Shown: positions 1 through 10,814 of the stretch, piece by piece | How the letters are laid out: every line of letters starts with the position of its first letter | How positions within the stretch are numbered: the stretch's first letter is position 1 | NCBI RefSeq assembly: GCF_000003815.2 | Contig: NC_049983.1 | Location: 981,827-1,045,826, forward strand | DNA from: Branchiostoma floridae | Lineage: Eukaryota; Chordata; Leptocardii; Amphioxiformes; Branchiostomatidae | DNA length: 64,000 nt | Reading direction: 5' to 3' | Program-made: the position numbers and the translations under genes | Notes under the pieces: generated by a model | Told to the model about the DNA's origin: nothing | Database searches by the model: none | What the model saw: the letters and a program-made list of their open reading frames with translations, nothing else

Positions 1-593
1 GAAGCGCTTACCAACAAGCTTTCGATCAGTCCTCTGATCCTTCTCAAGTTGAAATGACCCAAAACCTAAGACACACATCCGGAATGGTACCCTTACCCTG
101 TACAGAAAAACCCAGGGCTGTAAAGAATTTTCGACACGCACGGAGTCAAAACCTGCTTTAAACCCACAGAGACCCTGAGGCAGTAGTTGCACTTAAGGAC
201 AAAACTCCAAAGGCTAGCAAGTGCGGTGTCATTTACCACATTCCTTGCCAAGGCCAAAACATCCGTGGCCCTTGTCAGGAATCTTACGTAGGGGAAACTA
301 GCCGAGCTCTCAGAACCAGGTTTCTAGAGCATATACGGCCCAGCTCTGTTAAAACATCGGAGGTGGCACAACACATCCATATATAATCTCCGGGACACTC
401 TGTGGATTTCGACAAGGTGAAGATGCTTGATTCCGAACAGGATTACTTTCTAAGGGGAGTGAAAGAGGCCATTTATATCAGAGCCCACAAACCTTCCCTC
501 AACCGAGACGGGGGCCGATACCGATTGACAAGCACCTTCGAACCTTTACTGACGTCACGCTTCCGTTCCGTTCATGATGTTTTGGGTCATTTC
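1..593 (+). mobile_element. Penelope-like retroelement relic (3' part, GIY-YIG endonuclease)
   Basis: Plus-strand translation of about 190-545 gives a degenerate GIY-YIG endonuclease of the Penelope type. A CGVIYHIPC block is followed by YVGETSRALRTRF and LEHIRP, then SGHSVDF, and finally KPSLNRDGG, which supplies the late Asn. The frame has stops (for example near 385 and in the thumb-like stretch before 170), so this is a dead fragment; the reverse transcriptase core lies outside the window or is lost. Bases 1-65 are the inverted complement of the element's own 3' end (581-593 joined to 5715-5766), an arrangement common in Penelope elements. The element is interrupted after 593 by the Gypsy insertion and resumes at 5710. 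Confidence 0.75.
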
Positions 594-821
594 TGTTACT
601 TTGTACGTCATGAATTACCACAGATTCACTGCATTTCCATGGTTTTATTCTACTTATGGTTAGTACGTACTAAGCGTGTATATGCTCAACTGCAGTCCAG
701 ATGGCAAAGAGGGAGAATCTCAGGTCTCAGCTTCTCTTGGTGGCTTGCTTCTGAATATGCATGATGGGCTATTCTATTACAATGGGTAGGGGTGTTAGCT
801 CTATTCTTACTCTGTGTAACA
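594..821 (-). repeat. 3' LTR of the Gypsy element
   Basis: 228 bp, opening TGTTACTTTG and closing GTGTAACA. Compared with the other LTR it carries a T for A near 676, one extra C near 696 and a G for A near 718. The near identity marks this as the paired LTR of the same insertion. Confidence 0.95.
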
Positions 822-834
822 TCCCCTTTTCTTT
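822..834 (-). other. Polypurine tract
   Basis: On the minus strand the bases just before the 3' LTR read AAAGAAAAGGGGA. This is the expected plus-strand priming site of an LTR retrotransposon, directly abutting the LTR start. Confidence 0.8.
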
Positions 835-865
835 ACAAAATATGTTAGTTCCTTTCTCTTGAATT

Positions 866-919
866 CATGCATTATCTTTAGCTGGCATGCATTATCTTTA
901 ACTGGCATGCATTATCACT
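866..919. repeat. Three-copy 20-bp tandem repeat in the Gypsy 3' untranslated region
   Basis: The word CATGCATTATC recurs three times at a 20-bp period (866, 886, 906), joined by TTTAGCTGG-like spacers. It lies between the gag-pol stop and the polypurine tract. Confidence 0.75.
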
Positions 920-1001
920 AAACTTGAAATCTATCAGAGTCCAGTGTCCATATTCGTTGTCCATTCACAGTCCATGATCATAGTTTTGTTTCCAGTTCAT
1001 T

Positions 1002-4000
1002 TTACAAGTCCATACGGTCTGGCGCTTTTACAGTTCGGCCTGACCGTGTGACATACGGCGTTGGTTCAGTCGTAGTTGTCGTTGTTTCTGCTGTCGACTC
1101 TGGTGTTGCAGTTGCTGGAGCTGTTGTTGTCTCATCTACATCTGTTGATGGTTTCTGTTCTTCTGTTGTGTCGCGTATGTGCTTTCGGTTTCTCCTGTAC
1201 TTGGCTCCGTCGACTTCTACTTCGTACGACTTTGGTGCTACACGTTGCACACACGTGCCATATTTCCACTGTGCTGCTTTCTGTGGTGTTAACTCTACAC
1301 GCACTTGTTGTCCTGGTTGTATTGGTGGAAGACTTCTCGTGCCTTTGTCGTAATACCTCTTCGCTCTGGCCTTTCTCTTGTTGATGTTATTGTGGACGTT
1401 CGGTACTACCTTTGGCTCTAGTGCTTGTGTGTTGATTGGCACTTGCGTTCGCGTCCTTCTTGACATTAGTCGTTGCGTAGGACTGCTGCCTTGTCCTTGT
1501 GTTGGAGTGTTCCTCCATGCCAAGATGGAGACCCAGGGGTCCTGTCCATCTGCTGCTGCTTTCTTAAGCAGGTTCTTGGCAATCTTTACTGCCGATTCTG
1601 CTTTGCCGTTGGCTTGACTGTGATACGGTGATGTTGTCACATGTCGAAAGTTCCACGTCTTTGCGAATTGCTTGAACTCCTCTGATGCAAACTGGGGTCC
1701 GTTGTCGGTGACAACTTCCATGGGTATTCCATGTCTGCTGAAGTTCTGCTTGGTCTTGTGTATCACATTCTTGGCTGTGGTATTCTGGTGAAGCTCGTCT
1801 ATCTCCCAGTAGTCGGAGTAGTTATCTACTGTGATCAGATAGTGTCGGTTTTCCAATGTCATCAGATCCATCGACACTCTGCTCCATGGCGTTGTTGGAG
1901 TTGGATGTGGCATGAGCGGTTCCCTCTGCTGCTTCGGCTGATAGGTTTTGCAGATGTCACATCGTCCGATTCTTTCTCGCAGTTGTGCACTCATCCCAGG
2001 CCAGAATATGGTTTCTCTGGCTCGTCTGATACATGCTTCTGCTCCTTGGTGGCTGGCATGTGTCTTCTGTATCATCTCTTCTCGCAGCTCTGCTGGGACG
2101 ACTATCGCTTGTCCCTTGTATACAATGCCATCGTGCATGCTGACTTCGTCCCTGAATGTCCAATAGTCACGGACTTCTTTCTTAAGCTGCGTCTTGTTTT
2201 CTGGCCATCCTTTCTTTATTGTCTTCATCAATTCTCTCATGACTTCATCTTGCTGAGTGTGTCGACGTACCCTGTCTATCGTCATATCGGACACTTGGAT
2301 GTACTCAGCGGGTGTTACTTGTTCGATTTCTTGATCCTCTTTCTTTGCTTCCTGGATCTTGAGTATCTCATACTCGTCTCGCCTAGTCTCGTTCATGGTC
2401 CTCGTCAGGTAGGCTCTTGAGAGAGTGTCTGCGATATACATTTCTGAACCTTTACGGTACGTCACCTTTAGGTGGTATTTCTGCAGACGGAGCATCATTC
2501 TTTGTAGCCTCTTCGGTGCGTCGAGGAGAGGCTTCTTAAAAATCACTTCCAAAGGCTTGTGATCTGATTGTACAGTTACCACTTCTCTGCCGTGGATGTA
2601 CTGGTTGAACTTCTGTGCTGCAAAGACAATTGCTAAGCACTCTTTCTCGATCTGCGCATAGTTCTGTTCTGTCGGGGTTAGAGCTCGCGAAGCATACGCT
2701 ACCGGGCGTCCTTCCTGCAGGAGCGCCGCTCCAAGTCCCTTGTCGCTTGCATCTCCCTGTATGGTCACCTCTTTCTCTACGTCGTAGTATTGTAGTACTG
2801 GCTGTGCTGTCACCAGCTTCTTGACCTCTTTCACTGCTTGGTCATGTGTTTCAAGCCATACCCAGACTGCGTCTTTGTCTGTTAGCCGTCTCAGTGGTTC
2901 GCACACATCAGACAGGTGTGGCAAGAACTTAGCGAGGTAATTGACCATTCCGAGGAACCTCTGTAGAGATCGGAGATCATCTGGCGTCTTCATCTCTGTG
3001 ATAGCCTTGACCTTTTCTGGGTCTGGTTTCAGGCCATCTGCCGTTAGTAGTTGTCCCATGTATGGCACTTGCTTTAGCTTGAGCCTCAATTTTCGCTTGT
3101 TTAGTTTCAGATTCTTCTCTCGTGCGCGTTTGAGCAGGTTACGCAGATTTTCATCGTGGTCTCTGTCAGCTTCTTCTTCAGTTTCACCACATCCGAAGAC
3201 CAGTATGTCATCAGCGATGACGTCAACTCCCTGTAGACCTTCCAGTACCTCGTGCTGTCTTCTTTGGTATTCTTCAGGAGCGGTGGAAATCCCAAAGGGC
3301 ATGCGACACCACCGGAATCGGCCGAACGGCGTCCAAAATGTGGTTAGATAGCTGCTCTCCTCATCTAACTTGACCTGCCAAAATCCGTCTTTGGCATCTA
3401 GCACTGAGAACACTTTGGCCTTGGCAAGCCTTGGTAGGACTTCATCAAGGGTGGGGATCTGGTACTTCGGTCGGTGTAGTGCCATGTTTAGATCCTTGGG
3501 GTCTAGGCATATTCTCATCTTGCCTGGTTTCTTTACGACAACCATACTTGAGATCCACTTCGTCGGTTTCGTGACTCTGGCAATCACTTGTTTCTTCTCT
3601 AGTTCGTCGATTTTCTTCTTCAGTTCCGCTTTCAAAGGAACAGGTACCCGTCGTGGTAGATGCTGTACTGGTTTTGCTTCTTTGTCAATCTCAATGTGAT
3701 ATTCTCCTGGGAGGCATCCCAATCCTTCAAAGACGTCTGCGTACTCCTCAACTATCTGTTCTGTCTTGCTGTTGTTGACTTGGTTGACCGTGTTTAGGGT
3801 GATCAGTCCTAATTTGGTACATGTTTCAGCTGACAGTAGAGGATTCTGACGTGTCTTGACAATCTGGAATTCCAGATCTATGATACTGTCTTGATGTCTC
3901 GTCTTCAAGATGCCTTGCCCTACTGGCTGAAGGATAGAACCATCATATAGCTTCAATCTGGCTTTACTTGGTTTCATCTTGTGCCCGAACTTCCGGAAGT

Positions 4001-4964
4001 CATCTTCGCTAATCACATTGCATGTAGCTCCTGTGTCAATCTGACAGCTTAGAGATTTTCCATCACTCATCTTCAGGTCTATGTACCATTTCTTGTTATT
4101 GCTTGACACAGAGCCTACAGTGTACACTTCTTCGTCATCTTCTGCCACGTTGTCTTGTACCATGTTTATCTTCTTGCTGGATGCTTTGCAAACCCGGGCG
4201 AAGTGGTTGGGCCTATCGCACTTCGCGCATTTCTTTCCAAATGCTGGGCATTTACCCTTGTCTCTAGCATGGGCTCTTCCACAGTAACCGCAGTTGTTAA
4301 CTTGTGGTTGCATCCTTCTCTGTGGCTGCTGGAACTTTGTCTTTGCTTTGCCTTGACTTGGATTTGGCTTTGTCTTGGCATAATGCACTGTCTCTGCAGT
4401 CTGCATTGCCTTGATCTGTTTGTTTGTTGTCTCACTTGTCTTGCACTCTTCTAGTGCTGCTTGCAATGTGAGGTTTTTCTGCTTTAACAGTCGCATTCTC
4501 ACCTTGTTATCGCAGATTCCGAGCACGATTCTATCGCGCAGCATCTCCTCTTTCAGAGCGCCATACTCACATGTAGACACTAGTTTCCTCAAGCGAGCCA
4601 CGTACACTTCAATACTTTCTCCTGGTGCTTGTTCACAGGTATTGAACTTGTATCTCTCGTATACAGTGTTCTTCAGAGGTTTGAAGTGCTTATCTAAGGC
4701 GTCTATAATCTTATCTGGGTCTTGCCTGGGGTCTGCATCTGGCTGACCAGGGTCTGCTGGAATATCTAAGTTCCTTAGAATGTCCAGGCAATCTCTACCA
4801 ATTACGGTCTTCAGTGTTGCTACTCGGATTTCCTTTGGTTTCTTGTTCTTCTCTGTAGCAATCTCATAGCTGGCCCATTCATCTTTGAAAATTTCCCAAT
4901 TTTCTGATACATCTCCTGTCAGTTCTACAGGTTTGGGCACCGGTAATAGACGACTATCTGCCAT
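1002..4964 (-). CDS. Gypsy gag-pol polyprotein, intact
   Basis: A single 1320-aa frame encodes the structural and enzymatic proteins for retrotransposition. The gag part (about 1-220) is followed by two CCHC-type zinc knuckles (about 223-260, CGYCGRAHARDKGKC and CAKCDRPNHFARVC), which bind the element RNA. An aspartic protease follows with the DTGA motif near 310. The reverse transcriptase has LDAKDGFWQV and the catalytic IADD. RNase H starts at GDASDKGLGAAL. The integrase has an HHCC zinc region (HASHQG ... CDICKTY) and DDE-type blocks (MDLM, VTDNGPQF, SQANGKAE). The tail contains a GPY/F-like module. No stop or frameshift is seen, so the copy may be functional. No env is present. The start is the first ATG after the 500-bp leader. 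Confidence 0.95.
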   Translation of the reverse strand: MADSRLLPVPKPVELTGDVSENWEIFKDEWASYEIATEKNKKPKEIRVATLKTVIGRDCLDILRNLDIPADPGQPDADPRQDPDKIIDALDKHFKPLKNTVYERYKFNTCEQAPGESIEVYVARLRKLVSTCEYGALKEEMLRDRIVLGICDNKVRMRLLKQKNLTLQAALEECKTSETTNKQIKAMQTAETVHYAKTKPNPSQGKAKTKFQQPQRRMQPQVNNCGYCGRAHARDKGKCPAFGKKCAKCDRPNHFARVCKASSKKINMVQDNVAEDDEEVYTVGSVSSNNKKWYIDLKMSDGKSLSCQIDTGATCNVISEDDFRKFGHKMKPSKARLKLYDGSILQPVGQGILKTRHQDSIIDLEFQIVKTRQNPLLSAETCTKLGLITLNTVNQVNNSKTEQIVEEYADVFEGLGCLPGEYHIEIDKEAKPVQHLPRRVPVPLKAELKKKIDELEKKQVIARVTKPTKWISSMVVVKKPGKMRICLDPKDLNMALHRPKYQIPTLDEVLPRLAKAKVFSVLDAKDGFWQVKLDEESSYLTTFWTPFGRFRWCRMPFGISTAPEEYQRRQHEVLEGLQGVDVIADDILVFGCGETEEEADRDHDENLRNLLKRAREKNLKLNKRKLRLKLKQVPYMGQLLTADGLKPDPEKVKAITEMKTPDDLRSLQRFLGMVNYLAKFLPHLSDVCEPLRRLTDKDAVWVWLETHDQAVKEVKKLVTAQPVLQYYDVEKEVTIQGDASDKGLGAALLQEGRPVAYASRALTPTEQNYAQIEKECLAIVFAAQKFNQYIHGREVVTVQSDHKPLEVIFKKPLLDAPKRLQRMMLRLQKYHLKVTYRKGSEMYIADTLSRAYLTRTMNETRRDEYEILKIQEAKKEDQEIEQVTPAEYIQVSDMTIDRVRRHTQQDEVMRELMKTIKKGWPENKTQLKKEVRDYWTFRDEVSMHDGIVYKGQAIVVPAELREEMIQKTHASHQGAEACIRRARETIFWPGMSAQLRERIGRCDICKTYQPKQQREPLMPHPTPTTPWSRVSMDLMTLENRHYLITVDNYSDYWEIDELHQNTTAKNVIHKTKQNFSRHGIPMEVVTDNGPQFASEEFKQFAKTWNFRHVTTSPYHSQANGKAESAVKIAKNLLKKAAADGQDPWVSILAWRNTPTQGQGSSPTQRLMSRRTRTQVPINTQALEPKVVPNVHNNINKRKARAKRYYDKGTRSLPPIQPGQQVRVELTPQKAAQWKYGTCVQRVAPKSYEVEVDGAKYRRNRKHIRDTTEEQKPSTDVDETTTAPATATPESTAETTTTTTEPTPYVTRSGRTVKAPDRMDL

Positions 4965-5468
4965 GTTTACTTCAACAAATGTCCTTTGCCTGACCTGCCG
5001 CCTGTGCTTGTTTTGATGCTGTCACTTGCCGGCACGGTAACTAGACATTGACATATGCTTGTTCCTGGCACCTCTGACCTTAGATCATGCTCTTTAGCAG
5101 AGTTCCTACCTGTCAACTTTCCAGACGGTAAGGAATTTGTCCTTGGAACTAGGACACGCTAAGACAATGGAGCCGTTATGCCTGCGCACATGCCTGGCTC
5201 AGACTGTCTAGAAATTCTTCACACTTTCACAATGGAAATTCTTCACAATTCTTCACATTCAAGTTCTCTGGAGCTCTTTAGACTAGCATTCTTTGGATGC
5301 TATCTTTGAAGAAAGACATTAGACTTAGCTGCCTCCTTAGCAGTCGACTTTGGCTCTCTCTGTCCTTCCGTCTTGACTTGAGACTGTCTTCTTCTGTCTT
5401 CTTCTTCTGTCTTCTGCTCCTTTTCAGGTCCGTTTCGCCTTCTCAGTTCTCCTGAACTTGCTGAAGGG

Positions 5469-5482
5469 CACTTCTGACACCA
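5469..5482 (-). other. Primer-binding-like site
   Basis: Directly downstream of the 5' LTR on the minus strand the sequence reads TGGTGTCAGAAGTG. It starts with TGG, as expected for pairing with the CCA end of a host tRNA. The tRNA species cannot be decided by eye. Confidence 0.6.
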
Positions 5483-5709
5483 TGTTACTTTGTACGTCAT
5501 GAATTACCACAGATTCACTGCATTTCCATGGTTTTATTCTACTTATGGTTAGTACGTACAAAGCGTGTATATGCTCAATGCAGTCCAGATGGCAAAGAGA
5601 GAGAATCTCAGGTCTCAGCTTCTCTTGGTGGCTTGCTTCTGAATATGCATGATGGGCTATTCTATTACAATGGGTAGGGGTGTTAGCTCTATTCTTACTC
5701 TGTGTAACA
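5483..5709 (-). repeat. 5' LTR of the Gypsy element
   Basis: 227 bp, near-identical to 594-821. It should contain the element promoter. The adjacent ATTTC at 5710-5714 is the target duplication. Confidence 0.95.
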
Positions 5710-5767
5710 ATTTCAACTTGAGAAGGATCAGAGGACTGATCGAAAGCTTTTTGGTAAGCGCTTTATT
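5710..5767 (+). mobile_element. Penelope-like element, 3' end beyond the Gypsy insertion
   Basis: This stretch starts with the second copy of the target duplication ATTTC and continues the Penelope tail cut off at 593. It is complementary to bases 1-55 with only small differences, so the two form an inverted repeat around the whole 5.7-kb block. The inverted copy at 1-65 holds a single uninterrupted version of the insertion site (51-55), which confirms from inside the window how the site looked before the Gypsy element arrived. Confidence 0.7.
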
Positions 5768-5980
5768 CTGTGCACGGAAATATGGTCTCAAATTGTAACA
5801 TAAATCAAAACCTACTTGCACTTGCCAGTGGTATTATTTGCTTAATTAGATCTTATAGTATTAACCCTTATTTGGGGGGCCCTGGTTGTATTTCTCATGA
5901 TTCCACGGCCGAGTAAATAAAATCAAAATCAAACCCTTCCTTCGAGAGAGAAAAAGACAGACTGCTACAATATCAGGGTA

Positions 5981-6033
5981 ATCAGTAGATGACTAACTAC
6001 CCTTTGACCCTGGGTCATGCCATCATCAGCAAC
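5981..6033 (+). promoter_or_regulatory. Conserved block upstream of KLHL copy 1 start codon
   Basis: The stretch just before the ATG is shared with the two paralogues. It has GGTAATCAGT, then an everted pair of half-sites TGACC (6005-6009) and GGTCA (6013-6017) with a 3-bp spacer, then CATCATCAGCAACATGGCTG. The half-sites match nuclear-receptor half-site sequence. The motif over the ATG resembles a YY1 site. Function is inference; the block may be core promoter or 5' UTR. Confidence 0.45.
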
Positions 6034-9000
6034 ATGGCTGCCGCAGAACCCCACGCCATCGCAGTTCGTCCTTGTTCCTACCAAGACGAGAGTTATCTGC
6101 ACGGGTTTCTTAGAACTGTGGGCGACTTACACAAGGCTGGGGTGCTGCAGGATGTCGTCCTTGAAGTCGAGGGCCTGCGGTTTCCCTGCCATCGGCTTGT
6201 TCTGTCCGCGGCCAGCCCCTACTTCAGGGCCATGTTTACAAGTGACATGGCGGAAAGTCGACAAAAGACGGTTGTTTTACAGGTAGGCTTGGCGTGCTGT
6301 TTGGTTGAAATAGAGTGAAGCACGTAACTTTTGGAACTGCTACGTATCAAAGAGTACATCTAAAACAGGCCAAATCTATTGTTTACGCAAATGGTAGACA
6401 GTTCATGTGCACCGTTATACCCCCCTCCCCACTTACTGACCTTTTGGTATTTAGGGGTTAAAGGTAAACTTTGTGAGCCAAACCAATTGAAAATTCAGTT
6501 GCGCTTAGTTGTTAGGAACATAAAACTAAATGTGCAAATAGGTTTTTCAGATAAAATTGAAGAATGGGATGCGAATTTGAACCTCAATCAAAGAAATTGT
6601 GATACTGATATATTTCCCTGATGTACATAATATTACCCTGATAATGAGATTGTTATATGTGGTAAATGTTTGAACTTTGTTACGTTATATTTGTTTTGCA
6701 GGGTTTGGATGCAGGCATGTTTGGGGAGATCCTGAGTTACATCTACTCGGGAGCCCTCCATGTGTCCCTGGACAAAGTGCAGCCCCTGTACCAGACAGCC
6801 GACCTCCTCCAACTGGACTATGTGAGAGACACCTGCAGCAGCTACATGGCCATGAATGTGGAGCGCTCCACCTGTGTGGACTTGTACATGTTTGCTGATG
6901 TCTTCTCTGTGGGCAGTGTCCGAAAAGCCTGTCTGCTGGGGATTGCCAGACACTTTACGGAGGTTAGTCTTCATTTTGGGTTAGGCCAGCAAATAGCAGT
7001 CCAGTTCTGCATCTATGTTGCATACATTGCAATTTGGTTCAAAGAACTACAAAGATTATATGATATCGGAAAGGAAATGTAGCTTTCAATGACGTATGCA
7101 ATATTTTGAATAAAATGAACTATAACATAATATAACATAGCTTAATAAACAATTATGGGAAAAGGATACATTAAAAATAATTGTTAAGAATCTATTAGGC
7201 TACATCTTTATATTTGCATATTTTTGCCTTGCCGCGCTAGCGGCAAGGCCTTACGCTCAGTTTTTTCCATGGTTGGATGGATCCATGGTTCAACCTGTTA
7301 ACCCAGCCCTTCCAAAGCCCCTTCCAAAGGCCCTTCATTCCTTGCCGAGTTTCATGGCTTAGTTTAACAATGGTACATTCCAGGCGAGTATTAAAACGGT
7401 CTTCTAGACGCATGTTACTGTATGTGGTCCAGCGTAATAAATCTACGCTTTAACTCACCATGTTTATATAAAGATATATCACAAATTGCATCAGAAGGAA
7501 CTTAATTTGTAATAAAAAATAATGCATATTCATTGTGGGTCAAAAAGTTTTACAAAACCTGTTTAATGTGCCAATAATTCATCTGACATAAATTATGATA
7601 ATGTGGTAAAACACTCGGGCATTTTCGCTGCATTTCCTACTGCAGTTGCTAGGTGTCGCTCTTAGCCAGGTAAGTACATTTAGTCCTTTTAAAGACATTT
7701 GTGACTATGAATGTCCTTGATAGAGCTTGTATTGTGTGATTTGGGACTGGATTGGCACCTGGAGAAGTCACCAAAGCTTTCCGTATGTAGGAACTTGGGT
7801 GGGAGGGGGGCGACATGTGGAACTCGGAATTTTTTAAGCGTAGAATCTAGTCTAACTTACCAAAATAACATAAAAGACGCGGCAAGGCACAGCTTTTTTA
7901 AAAATAATTTCTTGTTTGCTTAAAGGTTAGGTGTAAGAGTACATTTACATAAAGTAACCCCCAAAAGCTAAGGTCCCGGGCTAAGGCATGCCGGCCTATA
8001 GGGCATTCCACTCCGGTTTTGCTTGCAGAAAAAAAAAATTAAATGGGTTGGTTCTGGCCAGTATGGATTGCAGTTTGTGTTTGTGCACGTGGCTACCTCG
8101 AGTACGCCCCTGGCTGGTTTGAAAAAAAAAGCAGTATCAATACCTGCATAATGTGGTTGTTAATGAGTTTGTAGAATTTGATGAGGTGGGCAGTGCCTTG
8201 GTACATGAATATGAAATCTGCATCCACAGTTTTCCTTTACCATCGAGTTTTGCAGCCTGAGTGTGAATCAGCTGACCGAGATCATCAGCCACGATGAGCT
8301 GGATGTTAAAGACGAGACAACAGTGTGGGAGGCTGTGGTGAGATGGGTGCAGCACAGCAGAGAGGACAGGTTTGTGGTAATTCTCTATTGGTGCATATGA
8401 GGGTTGAAACTCAAGACAAACTGAGTAAATAAGTAAGGAACTGCTTTAATACCAAGAAATCAGCTGTACCCACAACTACCTTGTCCCTACAGACTGCACC
8501 TCCTACCCAGCATCCTTCCTCACATCCGCTTCAACCTGCTGACCCCAGGCGGCACGGCAGCTATTTTGGAACACCTCCTGGCCAGGGAGGATCCTGGGAG
8601 TTCTGAGGTCATCAGGAATGTTGTACAGAAAGGAAACCCCAACCTGAAACCGAGGCATGGGATGTTTACGGAGATGGCCCTGCAGCCCTTTCAGGCCAGT
8701 GGGTCGGTTTATACTTATTTATTTCTTTGTTTTTTTAACTGAAAAAATCCTTTCACAATATGATTCCACATTCTAAGTGCCTGTATGTAATAAATATACA
8801 AGCACATACTATTTTCTCTAATTCAGAACTACATATTCAAAGACTTAAGAGACTACAGAATTTGAAAGAACAGTGCATGTTGTGATTCCAGCCTCATCCC
8901 TACAGAGAGTTATGAGTTTCCAGTCCAGTTTTATTGACAGTCTCTGATATACTTTTTCTTTTTTAGTGCCAATGACATCATCTTCATGAACCCCCAGGAA

Positions 9001-9828
9001 GGGAAGTACATCAGCTGCAGTTACAGGCCTGAAGACCTCCCTCGTGCCATCGCCATGACAGTCACCAGTGATAACAACATCTACATCCTGACTCATGAAC
9101 GAGAGAGTAACAATCAGTTATCCGTGGCTAAGTACAACCATGCGGGGAATGTGTGGGAAGATGCTGGTATGTCCTCAGTATCTAAGGAAGATTTTAGATA
9201 CAACCAAACGTACCTTATTGAAGTTGATGGGATTTTATACTGTCTTTCTGTCAATGAATCCGGAGGCGAGATATGGATGATAAAGTACAACCAGGACATA
9301 GACCAGTGGCAGGAGTGTTCACAGCAAATTGACATTACTGAATACTACGACTTCTATGTAGCACTGTCCTGTGGCTCATTCCTCTTTTTCCTTGCGAGCT
9401 CGGAACTGCATCGCTACGACCCAAGCCAGGACCGTTGGTGCAAGCTGACCTCACCAGGGTACATTGAAGATGTCTGTTCAGCAATTGCAATGGGAACAGA
9501 GATTTTCTGCACAGACATGAATTTGACTCAGACTATGGTGTACGACACAGAGTTAGACTGCTGGCAGACACTGCAAGGCTGGCAAAATCCAGGAAACTTT
9601 GATATTGATCATGTTCCCAGTCTATTTGTACTAGGGAACCAGCTGCACATCTTTTTCACCTGCTGTAGTGACTCCCAGGAAGGATACAGAAATCTGGTAT
9701 ATGTGTATGACAGGTCTACTGATGCCTGGATAGACATGAGGGCAACCCTGCCCAATACGGAGTATTTTACGCATGGTTCTCATTGCATTGTGGCACGTAT
9801 ATACCTACCATATCTTAGGGGGGCATAG
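6034..9828 (+). CDS. BTB-BACK-kelch protein, tandem copy 1 (intact)
   Basis: Exons 6034-6282, 6702-6962, 8230-8369, 8493-8702 and 8967-9828 join in frame to 573 aa, within the usual KLHL length. All introns have GT-AG ends; phases are 0, 0, 2, 2. Exons 1-2 encode the BTB domain (about 25-135, [40 protein letters not shown]), exons 2-4 the BACK domain ([10 protein letters not shown] to EVIRNVV), and exon 5 a kelch-type propeller of degenerate repeats ([30 protein letters not shown]). The family acts as CUL3 ubiquitin-ligase adaptors, with kelch binding the substrate; the substrate here is unknown. The start is the ATG shared with copy 3; an in-frame upstream ATG at 5989 is not conserved. The donor of exon 4 (GG/GTCGGT) is weaker than in the paralogues but keeps phase. 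Confidence 0.88.
7226..7249. repeat. Short perfect hairpin in intron 2 of KLHL copy 1
   Basis: GCCTTGCCGC and its complement GCGGCAAGGC flank a 4-base loop GCTA. It lies in a 1.27-kb intron in which I see no other coding or RNA signal. Confidence 0.6.
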
Positions 9829-10814
9829 AAACATAATTTCTGACGCTTTATGTCGTTAGGTTACGGATGCATAGAGTGGCTGACAGGGCTGATCGATAAC
9901 ATTTTGTTCAGATCACGGGTTTTGCTGAATGTCTCAACAATGGGATTTGTATTGTAGTGGTAGATTTAATACTAAGTAGAAATATTACAGAAATACTTCC
10001 ATCCAGGGGGTTCCAGTAAACTATATAGGATGGTACCTAGACTGAGACGATATATGGAACTTTTACCGTTACATTAATACATATGTGATTCTAATTGCAT
10101 TTTCTATACAGTTTTTTTTCTTCCTGTGATGCCATTACCATTGTACAAAATGTTTAGGTTTATTGCGTGACATGTATGTTACTTGCTGTCAACGTCTGTT
10201 GGTTTTCAGCCATTTGTTAACTTAGGCGGATCAGATTATAGACATGTATTCCAGATATAACGTATAGTTCTAGAATAATGCTTTTTGTTTAATTTTTTAA
10301 CAATAAATATTTACTGATGGAAAGATAGTCGTCATTTTGTTCCAACTGTGATGGAAGGATAGTCGTCATTTTGTTCATTTGCATTAGAGTCGATTCCAAG
10401 ACACCATGAGGGTTTTTCAGTGATATTTGTAATATTTTACAATTAATGTTATATAATTATAAATTGTTATTAATATTAATAAATATTTTGAAAAAAAGGA
10501 AATGCAGAAATAAAGTGAAGTGAGAAATGCCATGTTTTAGAATTAGTTTTGATGATTTGCAATTATTTCTAAAGTTACCATCGAAAGATATATCATTTTT
10601 AAGCATAAATTCCAATTATGAAATGGTTTGCATCAACATTACAAATATTTCGAAAAAAAGAATGCCCCCTGTAAGGAACGCTAATCCTCCCAAGGTCTGT
10701 TTGGGTCTGGCAGTGGACCGCCAACAGGGCATGAAGTCACTCTGGCGTGACACATCTGTGGTCACCAGGCCAGAGTTTACTAACAGGCGTGCGACAAGTT
10801 ACAAAGATAAAAAA
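9829..10814. other. Downstream flank of KLHL copy 1
   Basis: No coding exon is apparent. An AATAAA poly(A) signal sits at 10302-10307, about 475 bp after the stop codon. It is followed by two near-identical 26-bp direct repeats starting GATGGAAAGATAG (10315) and GATGGAAGGATAG (10351). The rest is AT-rich and featureless. Confidence 0.5.

Larger units (their letters stand above)
594..5709 (-). mobile_element. Complete Ty3/Gypsy LTR retrotransposon
   Basis: The element is 5116 bp on the minus strand and bounded by two LTRs of 227-228 bp that begin TGTTAC and end AACA. It is flanked by a 5-bp target duplication ATTTC (589-593 and 5710-5714). The LTRs differ by two substitutions and one 1-bp indel, which indicates recent insertion. 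A primer-binding-like site, a polypurine tract and one uninterrupted gag-pol frame are present; no envelope gene is seen. The domain order protease, reverse transcriptase, RNase H, integrase identifies Ty3/Gypsy. The style of the polyprotein (K02A2.6-like) suggests the Mag/SURL clade, which is inference. Confidence 0.95.

Noticed and set aside
1048-4746. Several plus-strand open frames opposite gag-pol
   Set aside because: They are antisense shadows of the 1320-codon Gypsy frame and have no domain of their own.
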